33,668 nucleotides of DNA from Eubacteriales bacterium (GTDB taxonomy: Bacteria; Bacillota; Clostridia; Lachnospirales; Vallitaleaceae), in contig JAUMXK010000018.1 of the NCBI GenBank assembly GCA_030535295.1, positions 1-33,668 on the forward strand, written 5' to 3'. Position 1 is the stretch's first letter, and every line of letters starts with the position of its first letter. A program made the position numbers and the translations under genes. The notes beneath the pieces are model-generated. The model was not told the origin of the DNA. It saw nothing but the letters and a program-made list of their open reading frames with translations, and searched no databases. Below, one piece after another: positions 24,997 through 31,702 of the stretch.

Positions 24997-25160
24997 GCTT
25001 TTTCAATCCTCCGTTTGCCTAACAGATTCATACTATTAAGCCTTTATTTTTCGCAGTAATCAAACTTCACATATTCACTGATGTAGACTGTAACGATTGT
25101 CCGCCCTTAATTTTCCTATAATTCTTTGCACTTTTTATCATATTCTGCAAACTTATCTTC

Positions 25161-25189
25161 ATTGTATCATTTTTTAGTTTTATACGCAA
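25161..25189 (-). promoter_or_regulatory. Promoter of the AraC-type regulator gene
   Basis: On the minus strand, TTGCGT (25189-25184), a 17-bp spacer, then TACAAT (25166-25161). The leader to the ATG would be about 155 nt. Confidence 0.65.
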
Positions 25190-25192
25190 TAA

Positions 25193-25223
25193 AAATGACC
25201 TTACCAAACACGTAAGGTCATTT
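25193..25223 (-). terminator. Terminator of the DUF4349 lipoprotein gene
   Basis: Arms AAATGACCTTAC (25193-25204) and GTAAGGTCATTT (25212-25223) pair perfectly with a 7-nt loop. The minus strand continues TTATTG after the T-rich arm. It lies 12 bp after the lipoprotein gene stop. Confidence 0.88.
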
Positions 25224-25235
25224 CACATCTTATTC

Positions 25236-26255
25236 TTATTCTTTATTTTCATTTGGTTTTTGTTCTTCTGTTTGATTGGCATTGCCATTTAAATTTTCCG
25301 GTGAATAAGGCATCGAATATCCGTGTGGAGCAGGATTCATGCCTCTTTCCAAACGTCTTTTGGCAGCCCGTTTTTCGGCTCTTTTTATCAGAAGAATAAT
25401 GATTAATACAATCAAAATCATCATTAAGAAGGTAAACCAGAAACGTACCAAGAGGATTACCAATCCTTGGAAGAAGCTTACCATTCCGTCAATGGAGTCA
25501 CGAAATGCTGTCTTTACATCACCTATGAAATTGTTTTCTTCCACGACCTTGGTTTCCCTTACTTCCTGCAAATAAATAGATAGAAAATCATACTGCACAT
25601 CATATTCTAAGTTTTGCAGTGCCGCTTGATTGGCCTCTCTCATAGAAATAATTTCCGCCAGTTCTGTTTCAATACGAATTAATGATTCAATATCTTCCGT
25701 TCTTTTGGATAAATCAATCAAACGGTCTTCTTTTGCCTTTAAAAGCTCAATATCTCGTTTGGTATCTCGGATACGCTTGGTCACATTTTCGGTGGTCATA
25801 CGCTCATCTACGACAAGACCAACTTCCGATTTAATCGTATTTACAGCAGTCAAGGTAGAGCCCTTGGGAATACGAAGCATATAGCTAACGGCACGATTGC
25901 GATTGCGATCATACGTTGTGCCATAGTTTGCCTCGACGCTTTCGATATAGCCTTTTAAGTCTGCAGTCATTTTTTCAATCTTTTTGACTGATTCATCAAA
26001 AGTTTTTGTTTCTACCGTCAGTCCCGTTCTTACAATAAACTTTTCCGTACTTGGCAGCTCAAACTTACCACTGGTGACATCCGGATATTCTTCCATCACA
26101 GTATCGTCTATCCTTGGCTCTTCTTGTGTCATTTCATTATAGCCATCATTTGATTGACTGGAATCGTACTTATTACCACTACCGCAGCCGGTAAAGGTCA
26201 GCATAATTGTCAGGCAAATCATCAACATTGTCAACCAATATTTTTTTTGTTTCAT
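25236..26255 (-). CDS. DUF4349 domain lipoprotein
   Basis: A 339-aa membrane lipoprotein. The N-terminal signal ends in lipobox 'LTFTGC' followed by a Ser/Asn/Glu-rich tether. The DUF4349 domain (about 70-235) starts 'KFIVRTGLTVETKTFDESV' and includes 'YIESVEANYGTTYDRN', 'MLRIPKGS' and a central coiled coil ('DTKRDIELLKAKEDRLIDL'). A transmembrane helix near 250-290 and a basic, Asn/Pro-rich cytoplasmic tail end the protein. The domain's function is not known; related proteins are common surface lipoproteins of Firmicutes, some with anti-sigma links. GGAGGG lies 7 nt before the ATG. It is monocistronic, with its own terminator. Confidence 0.9.
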   Translation of the reverse strand: MKQKKYWLTMLMICLTIMLTFTGCGSGNKYDSSQSNDGYNEMTQEEPRIDDTVMEEYPDVTSGKFELPSTEKFIVRTGLTVETKTFDESVKKIEKMTADLKGYIESVEANYGTTYDRNRNRAVSYMLRIPKGSTLTAVNTIKSEVGLVVDERMTTENVTKRIRDTKRDIELLKAKEDRLIDLSKRTEDIESLIRIETELAEIISMREANQAALQNLEYDVQYDFLSIYLQEVRETKVVEENNFIGDVKTAFRDSIDGMVSFFQGLVILLVRFWFTFLMMILIVLIIILLIKRAEKRAAKRRLERGMNPAPHGYSMPYSPENLNGNANQTEEQKPNENKE

Positions 26256-26316
26256 GCATTATCCCTCCTTTTGTCTTTTTGATTTTTATTTTCCCTTTTA
26301 TTCTTCTGGTATAATT

Positions 26317-26325
26317 AGTATATCA
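26317..26325 (-). promoter_or_regulatory. Extended -10 element for the DUF4349 gene
   Basis: The minus strand reads TGATATACT: an extended -10 (TGnTATACT) about 60 nt before the DUF4349 ATG. The -35 region is weak, as is usual for extended -10 promoters. Confidence 0.5.
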
Positions 26326-26405
26326 TAAAAATGGGTTAAAAAGCACTTTTGACTTATTTTTAACGAAACTATAATTAAATCCTCATTTTTATACTTCAAA
26401 AATAT

Positions 26406-26446
26406 CCCCTTAAATAGTTTCACTGCTAGCAACACTAATTAAGGGG
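26406..26446. terminator. Long hairpin terminator after the adhesin gene
   Basis: Arms 26406-26420 (CCCCTTAAATAGTTT) and 26431-26446 pair over 15 bp with one mismatch and one bulge. On the minus strand the stem is followed by ATATTTTTG, matching the end of the vWA/Cna_B adhesin transcript. It lies about 85 bp past the stop. Confidence 0.75.
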
Positions 26447-26532
26447 AGTCTTTTCGATACATCAGTAACAAACTTCACAAAATATTTTTGCTGTGAGTCA
26501 CCTGATTACTTCTGAACCTTAATCTTCCTTTT

Positions 26533-29500
26533 TTACTTTGCTTTCTTTTTTTTCATCCATTTACCAAGACCAATCAATCCCGTGCCAAGCAGCCCATACA
26601 TTTCTCCCCCAAGACTGCCTGTTTTTGGTAATTCCGGTTTGTCCTGCGGCACTTGAGCATCTTCAATTTTTTCTTCCTTATCTGAAGTATCCTTTGGAGT
26701 GTCGGGTTTTTCGGTATTTGGTTTATTGGCAGTATCCGAACCTTGCTCCGGCTGTTTTGGTTTGTCTTTATCTTTTGGCTCATCCTTATCCTTCGGCTTA
26801 TCCGTTGTATTGCCTTGCGGAATTTCATCCTCATTCACTTCCTTCTCATCTTCATCTTCCTCTTCGCCACCCGGATTGTACGGCAAGAGAACCGTCGGAT
26901 TGTCGGCATGGGTATTGGTTACAAAGATATTATTCTCTTGTCTTTCAATTTTAACTTGATAATCTCCAATCTTATAGTTAGTTAGACCTTCCTCCGGTGT
27001 TACATTGATTGTTTCGTCCCCAATCTTCGTTTCGAAAACAAAATATTCTTTATCTATCTTTGGTAAGTTCTCGAATTTACCTGTCCAATTGTTGTCCTTA
27101 TTTAAGAATAATTTTTTGTCCGTAATCGCCATATCCTGATTCACAACTTTTTCATACAGAGTAATCTCAACTTCTTTTTTAAAGCCTTCTTCGGTATTAC
27201 TCCAATTCTTTGTTACAATTAAATGAATGATTTCATCATTCGGATTTGGGACTTGTTCCACTTCATTGGTAATTGTAATGTGAGCTGCTGAAGTAATATC
27301 TAAATGATTGTTGAAGATTTTTATATTCTTATGTTGATATGGATATGAAAAATCATTCGGCAACAATACGGTTTCTCCATTGATTTCCGTTTCCATAACA
27401 CGATACGTCAATTCTTTTCCATCTTTCCACACCGGAAGATTCTGCTTGACTGCATTCCAATTATTCGTGCTGTTTAGTAAAAACTCTTCCAGCTTTGTAA
27501 AGTCGGCATCTCCGGTTCCCTTAACATACAAAGTAAATTTAGCGTTTTTACTGGAATCATTCGGAAATCCTACCCATTCTTTTGACATCTGCAAATCAAA
27601 ATGGTCTATATTGGTAAAAATCCATTTTCCATTTTCATTGCTTTCTATCAATTGATACTTGCGATCATAAATCGGGAATATTTCGCCATTTTGAATAATG
27701 ACATAATCCGTATCGGTTTGATTCCGAATCACTTCCTTGACACTGTACTTAATTTCTTCGCCGGTATCTCTGCGAATTGGTAAATTTTCAAATTTTGCTG
27801 TCCATTCGCCATTTGCCGTCGGAAGAGTCATGACTCGAATCGGTTTATCGGTATTGCTCGGATTCTCCACCTCATAAAGAGCCAGTATCGCCTGATTGGC
27901 TGTTTGACCTTTCCAGATTTTGGCTACTTCAATATCTTTGGTCGTTGGCCCGATTTGCTTTTTGGTATTGGTAATGATAAATGGGCTTTCATCTATGCCG
28001 TCGCCGGAAATAGAAACTTCAAACTGACTGCTATCCGTTTCTTCCTTAACCGAATAAATAAAGCGTTTTCCGGTAGCATGTTCTCCGATACTGTCAAAGA
28101 CCGGCATGAAATCAAAAACATTCTTAAATCCGTTATCACTGTCTAAAGTAATCGGCTCAATTGCAACTTTAACCGGCGGCTGACCGGCATCGATTGTCCG
28201 ATATAAGGACACTTTAACCGGTGTTTGCTCTGCCGTCGGTGTATTTACCCATTTTTTCTCAACCGGAATATTGACTCTGGCAATATTTCGATTGGTAAAA
28301 GCTCCAAACAGTATACCGCCCCCAATTTCTTTTAAGATTACTTCGGTATTGTCGGCGGAATAATTGGTACCAACCATTTTTTCGACAATCTTGTACTCAT
28401 ATGGTGTTCCGCCGTCATCCAGTTTTTTGACCTTATTGGCAAATTCGCCCTGCCATACCGTTTGCGTATCGCTTGGCTTATCAAGAACAAGGCTATCTAT
28501 TTTTACTCCGTTCTGATGTAACTCTACTTCCAACTGATTCGGCATTTCGCCGAGCCAAGTCTTTTGTACTTTGACGGTCAAATCCTCAGTAGGTGTCGTA
28601 CCTACCTTCTGATTATGAATTTGAAATACATACTTTCCGGTTTCTGTTTCCGTCGAAGCGGTGTAGTTTGCCTGATAGCCGGGCACATCCACTTCTTTAA
28701 TGTCATATTCGATTTTGTTACTATTAAAGTACACGGTTAGTCCGTCCAAAATTCCCCGCCATTCCGTTCCCGATTTTTTTACCTTTAGTGTTTCCTGATA
28801 AAATGTATTACCCATAATTTTACCGGTTACAACAACATCGACTTCCTGAATGTCTTGACTCGGCTCTTCCGACCAAGTCTTAATAACGGTAACACTTCCG
28901 CTAATCGTATCACTTACCATTGGTGTCGGCAACTTCATGTCCTCTTTAATATTGGCATTAAGCTTAAAATAAGAGTATTCGTTACCTACCGGCCACATAC
29001 CGCCGTCACGATACTGCGGCAACAGCTCTGCCGGATAGGTGATAATCAGCTTTTGTCCCGGTTTTAGATAAATACCGCTAAAGTGAAACTGGCTAAAATC
29101 TTCTACCCATGATTTTTTGATGGTATGGCTTTCTTCCGTACCGGTTGCCGAATTGATTACTTTTATCTGAACCTCCGACAAATCTCCGTATTTTACCCGA
29201 GCCGGAAAATCTTCTTCATCTACGATCAAACCATTCCGTACTTTATAGGTAATGATGTCCTCATTTACCTTGTCCAAAATTCGATCCAAATCTTCTAAGG
29301 TTTCCATTGTGTTGTAGTAATTTCCACCGGAAGAAGCTTCCTTCATAAAATATTTTTCGCGTTCGGATGTCATTCCCAGTCCGAGAGAGATAATTTCCGT
29401 TCCCAGCTTTTTATAGCCATCCGCTGTCATAATGGTATTACGTGCAACTCTACCAACATCTCCATCCGAACTACCGTCCCCGATTTTCTCGTGAACATTT

Positions 29501-30231
29501 GCTTTGTTTTTTACCTTTACATTGGTGCCCTTTGTTGCATCATATCCACGCTTCCAAAATTTGACTGCGGCAAGATTCCATGAAGTATAGTCCGGCTCAT
29601 ATTGGAGTTCTTTGTCAATTGGAATTTCTTCTCTCTCCCAAGCATAGGTAGGAATGCCGTCTGCAAGAAAGATGATTAGCTTCTGTGCTTTCGGTCTGCC
29701 GGCTCCCAGTTCCATATGTGCCGCCGCCAAGCCCATATCGACAAAAGTGGCTCCCGAAGCGGAAACATTATCTATCGCCTGCTTTATGGCATCCCCATTG
29801 GTAGAAAGCCCTATTTCCGTCGTTGCATCATCCGAAAAACTGACCACAGCAAGCTGAATATTATCTTTTCCCGGCAAAATCAGCTTATCCACGAACTTTT
29901 TTGCAGCTTCTTTCGCTTTTGTAATCCGCTCTCCTGCCATACTGCCGGATTTATCAATCAACAGTACTACATCCAGATTATTTTGAAGCGGATCATTCGC
30001 CGCCTCGACCTCGACTTTGACTTTAAATTTGCCATCTGCATAGTCTGTAACCGTTTTATTAACGGCTATTCCCTGATATTCACCGCTGCCTTCCAGCGGG
30101 TCAGGATTTTCATATGACTCTTGTGCATTTACCTCATAATTCCCTAGCGTAACCTGCATAATTTGAAACATCAATGCAAGCACCATCACTATTGACAGCA
30201 TGGATTTTGTCTTAAATTTGTAATCTCTCAT
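26533..30231 (-). CDS. vWA/Cna_B repeat surface adhesin with LPKTG anchor
   Basis: A 1232-aa sortase-anchored surface protein, probably a host-binding adhesin or pilus-tip protein. A signal peptide (about 1-36) precedes a von Willebrand factor A domain (about 85-330) with a complete metal site: Asp93-x-Ser95-x-Ser97 in 'LIDKSGSMAG', Thr162 and Asp191. About six Cna_B-type repeats follow (starting near 446, 550, 650, 765, 877, 1001). Most carry the pattern expected for intramolecular Lys-Asn isopeptide bonds: Lys in 'VEKKW/VTKNW', Glu in 'YSVKE', Asn in 'ITN/VTN'. A Lys/Pro/Asp-rich wall-spanning stretch (about 1120-1198), LPKTG (1201-1205), a hydrophobic helix and a basic tail complete it. 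No sortase or other pilin gene is in the window. GAGGAG precedes the ATG. Confidence 0.94.
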   Translation of the reverse strand: MRDYKFKTKSMLSIVMVLALMFQIMQVTLGNYEVNAQESYENPDPLEGSGEYQGIAVNKTVTDYADGKFKVKVEVEAANDPLQNNLDVVLLIDKSGSMAGERITKAKEAAKKFVDKLILPGKDNIQLAVVSFSDDATTEIGLSTNGDAIKQAIDNVSASGATFVDMGLAAAHMELGAGRPKAQKLIIFLADGIPTYAWEREEIPIDKELQYEPDYTSWNLAAVKFWKRGYDATKGTNVKVKNKANVHEKIGDGSSDGDVGRVARNTIMTADGYKKLGTEIISLGLGMTSEREKYFMKEASSGGNYYNTMETLEDLDRILDKVNEDIITYKVRNGLIVDEEDFPARVKYGDLSEVQIKVINSATGTEESHTIKKSWVEDFSQFHFSGIYLKPGQKLIITYPAELLPQYRDGGMWPVGNEYSYFKLNANIKEDMKLPTPMVSDTISGSVTVIKTWSEEPSQDIQEVDVVVTGKIMGNTFYQETLKVKKSGTEWRGILDGLTVYFNSNKIEYDIKEVDVPGYQANYTASTETETGKYVFQIHNQKVGTTPTEDLTVKVQKTWLGEMPNQLEVELHQNGVKIDSLVLDKPSDTQTVWQGEFANKVKKLDDGGTPYEYKIVEKMVGTNYSADNTEVILKEIGGGILFGAFTNRNIARVNIPVEKKWVNTPTAEQTPVKVSLYRTIDAGQPPVKVAIEPITLDSDNGFKNVFDFMPVFDSIGEHATGKRFIYSVKEETDSSQFEVSISGDGIDESPFIITNTKKQIGPTTKDIEVAKIWKGQTANQAILALYEVENPSNTDKPIRVMTLPTANGEWTAKFENLPIRRDTGEEIKYSVKEVIRNQTDTDYVIIQNGEIFPIYDRKYQLIESNENGKWIFTNIDHFDLQMSKEWVGFPNDSSKNAKFTLYVKGTGDADFTKLEEFLLNSTNNWNAVKQNLPVWKDGKELTYRVMETEINGETVLLPNDFSYPYQHKNIKIFNNHLDITSAAHITITNEVEQVPNPNDEIIHLIVTKNWSNTEEGFKKEVEITLYEKVVNQDMAITDKKLFLNKDNNWTGKFENLPKIDKEYFVFETKIGDETINVTPEEGLTNYKIGDYQVKIERQENNIFVTNTHADNPTVLLPYNPGGEEEDEDEKEVNEDEIPQGNTTDKPKDKDEPKDKDKPKQPEQGSDTANKPNTEKPDTPKDTSDKEEKIEDAQVPQDKPELPKTGSLGGEMYGLLGTGLIGLGKWMKKKKAK

Positions 30232-30253
30232 AACTTTTCTCTCCTCTTTTAAA

Positions 30254-30282
30254 ATATTAATAATAACCCTTTATTTACACAA
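30254..30282 (-). promoter_or_regulatory. Possible proximal promoter of the adhesin gene
   Basis: TTGTGT (30282-30277), a 17-bp spacer, then TAATAT (30259-30254) on the minus strand, immediately downstream of the structured repeat. Weaker than the distal promoter at 30422-30450. Confidence 0.4.
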
Positions 30283-30291
30283 TATCTTAAA

Positions 30292-30359
30292 AACTCAACT
30301 TTCCCACGTTCTCTGGAACAGTCTTTTTTAGACTCGTAAAATGGGCGGGAACTTGAGTT
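30292..30359 (+). repeat. Structured repeat, copy C, in the adhesin leader region
   Basis: A 68-bp unit with ends AACTCAACTTTCCC (from 30292) and its imperfect reverse complement ending at 30359 (GGGAACTTGAGTT). Inside are two more hairpins: GTTC-TCTG-GAAC (30308-30319) and AGTCTTTTTTAGACT (30320-30334). It belongs to the same family as the units at 12978-13206 but is in opposite orientation to copies A and B, about 17 kb away. Confidence 0.85.
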
Positions 30360-30421
30360 AAAAATATTGCTTTTTCACTTATTTTCTCTTTATTTTGTTC
30401 TTTCTATATCTTTCTATTTTT

Positions 30422-30450
30422 AATATATACTGTCAAAAAGTTAATGTCAA
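30422..30450 (-). promoter_or_regulatory. Strong distal promoter upstream of the adhesin gene
   Basis: TTGACA (30450-30445), a 17-bp spacer, then TATATT (30427-30422) on the minus strand. A second TTGACA occurs within the spacer. Transcription from about 30415 would carry repeat copy C in a leader of about 185 nt before the adhesin ATG. Confidence 0.75.
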
Positions 30451-30523
30451 TAGAAACTATCTTATGATACTTCTACTTCCAAATCCTTATCTTTTTCTTA
30501 AAAAACATTTCCAAAAAGGTAAT

Positions 30524-30922
30524 TTACTCCATTTTACTGCTCTGCTTTTCACACCATGCAATCCACATTTCGTCATATTCTTCTGCCGAAAGATGGCGTT
30601 TTATTAAATCACTCGGACGATACACCGCTCTGTTTTTACATTCTTTGACGCAAAGTCGATACAAATTCCAATCAAGGCTATCTTCTTCCCATATCAGCGG
30701 CACTTTAGTCAGTCCTGACAATATAGCGGCAACCGCTCTGGTATGTCCATCCGTCATAATCAGCTCATCATCCAGTATTTTTACCGGAATAGGCGAAAAA
30801 TTACTGAGATCCTCTTTATTAAACCATTCCCAAATTTTTTCTAATTTCAAATCAGAAATATAAAACTGAGATGGCTGTATTTCCGATAGTAAAACATCTT
30901 CCAATGTAATCTTACGATTCAC
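30524..30922 (-). CDS. Small ParB-like (ParB/Srx fold) protein
   Basis: A 132-aa protein with a single recognisable motif, 'MTDGHTRAVAAILSGLTKVPLI' region (about 56-77), in which Asp58-Gly59-His60-x-Arg62 matches the core of ParB/sulfiredoxin-fold domains. These bind or hydrolyse nucleotides. It lacks the DNA-binding helix-turn-helix of chromosome-partition ParB, so a partitioning role is unlikely. The C-terminal half is Trp- and charge-rich and unassigned. It begins five bases after the GNAT-like gene and is probably co-transcribed with it and with hsdR. Its function is unknown. Confidence 0.7.
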   Translation of the reverse strand: MNRKITLEDVLLSEIQPSQFYISDLKLEKIWEWFNKEDLSNFSPIPVKILDDELIMTDGHTRAVAAILSGLTKVPLIWEEDSLDWNLYRLCVKECKNRAVYRPSDLIKRHLSAEEYDEMWIAWCEKQSSKME

Positions 30923-30927
30923 GATAT

Positions 30928-31671
30928 TTATCTCTCCCTTTGATTTATTAACATCTCATTCAGATTGGAGCAACAATACTCATAAACCCTATCGACAACT
31001 TCAAAGCCCATTTTTTCATACATTTCTTTTGGGGTGTCGTCCGCATCGGCATGTAGAAATAATGCATTGCCCTGTGTTCGTTTGACCACTTCCTCAATGA
31101 TGGTAGTGGCGATGTATTTGCTGCGATAGTCCGTATCGACAAGCAGTCCGTCAAAGCAGGCAGCCCCACCATCTACAAAATAGTAGCATACTCCGACTAA
31201 TCTTTCCTCCAGATATGCCCCGATATAATTCAGTTTCTCATAATTATGACGAATATTGCGAACGGTAAAATCTCTGCCGTAGATTTCGCCATAATGCTTT
31301 CCCTCGATTTCCTCCAGCTCCTCGATAGTCGGCACGGCAATTCTCACATCCGGATTGGTTTTCCACTCCGGTCTGTCCTCTTTTAATGCCATCGTCAGAG
31401 TAATCCCTTCTTCTATGCCAAAGCTGCTTTTTAAGGGAAAATTTCCCTCCAATTTGATAAAATTATCTCCTCTTTCTTTTTGATAGGCAAGCGCCTTTTG
31501 AAACTCCTCCTCACTTGGTTGGGCAGAGTATTCAAAGTAATTATGGTCATATTTATCCTTCAATCCGTCATCCTGCCATTTGCTTAAGTTTTGGGTGAAC
31601 GGTTTATTTACCGCAAAAAGCTCCATCATTTTTTGCTCGATGGATTGGGATAGTTGTTTTTGATTTGTCAT
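30928..31671 (-). CDS. GNAT-family acetyltransferase-like protein
   Basis: A 247-aa protein. The C-terminal half (about 110-240) has the GNAT fold: 'YIGAYLEERLVGVCYYFVDG' as central strands, 'FDGLLVDTDYRSKYIATTII' as the acetyl-CoA-binding motif A region, and 'YEKMGFEVVDRVYEY' as the end strand. Motif A reads RSKYIA, with Tyr where a Gly is usual, so CoA binding may be altered. The N-terminal half (about 1-105) is charged and not recognised. AGAGG lies before the ATG. It starts 31 bp after hsdR ends and is followed after five bases by the ParB-like gene, suggesting one transcript. Substrate unknown. Confidence 0.82.
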   Translation of the reverse strand: MTNQKQLSQSIEQKMMELFAVNKPFTQNLSKWQDDGLKDKYDHNYFEYSAQPSEEEFQKALAYQKERGDNFIKLEGNFPLKSSFGIEEGITLTMALKEDRPEWKTNPDVRIAVPTIEELEEIEGKHYGEIYGRDFTVRNIRHNYEKLNYIGAYLEERLVGVCYYFVDGGAACFDGLLVDTDYRSKYIATTIIEEVVKRTQGNALFLHADADDTPKEMYEKMGFEVVDRVYEYCCSNLNEMLINQRER

Positions 31672-31702
31672 GGTTATACCTCTTTTTTGGTCATTGCTAT
31701 TT

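Noticed and set aside
26349..26376. Plus-strand TTGACT...TATAAT pair between DUF4349 and adhesin genes
   Set aside because: The spacer is only 15 bp and no plus-strand gene follows; the adhesin terminator lies immediately after.
26574..26985. Reading frames opposite or out of frame with the adhesin C-terminus
   Set aside because: They are by-products of the repetitive Lys/Asp/Pro-coding DNA of the wall-spanning region.
30480..30523. Terminator after the ParB-like gene
   Set aside because: Only a weak CTTTTT/AAAAAG pairing is possible; not convincing enough to list.
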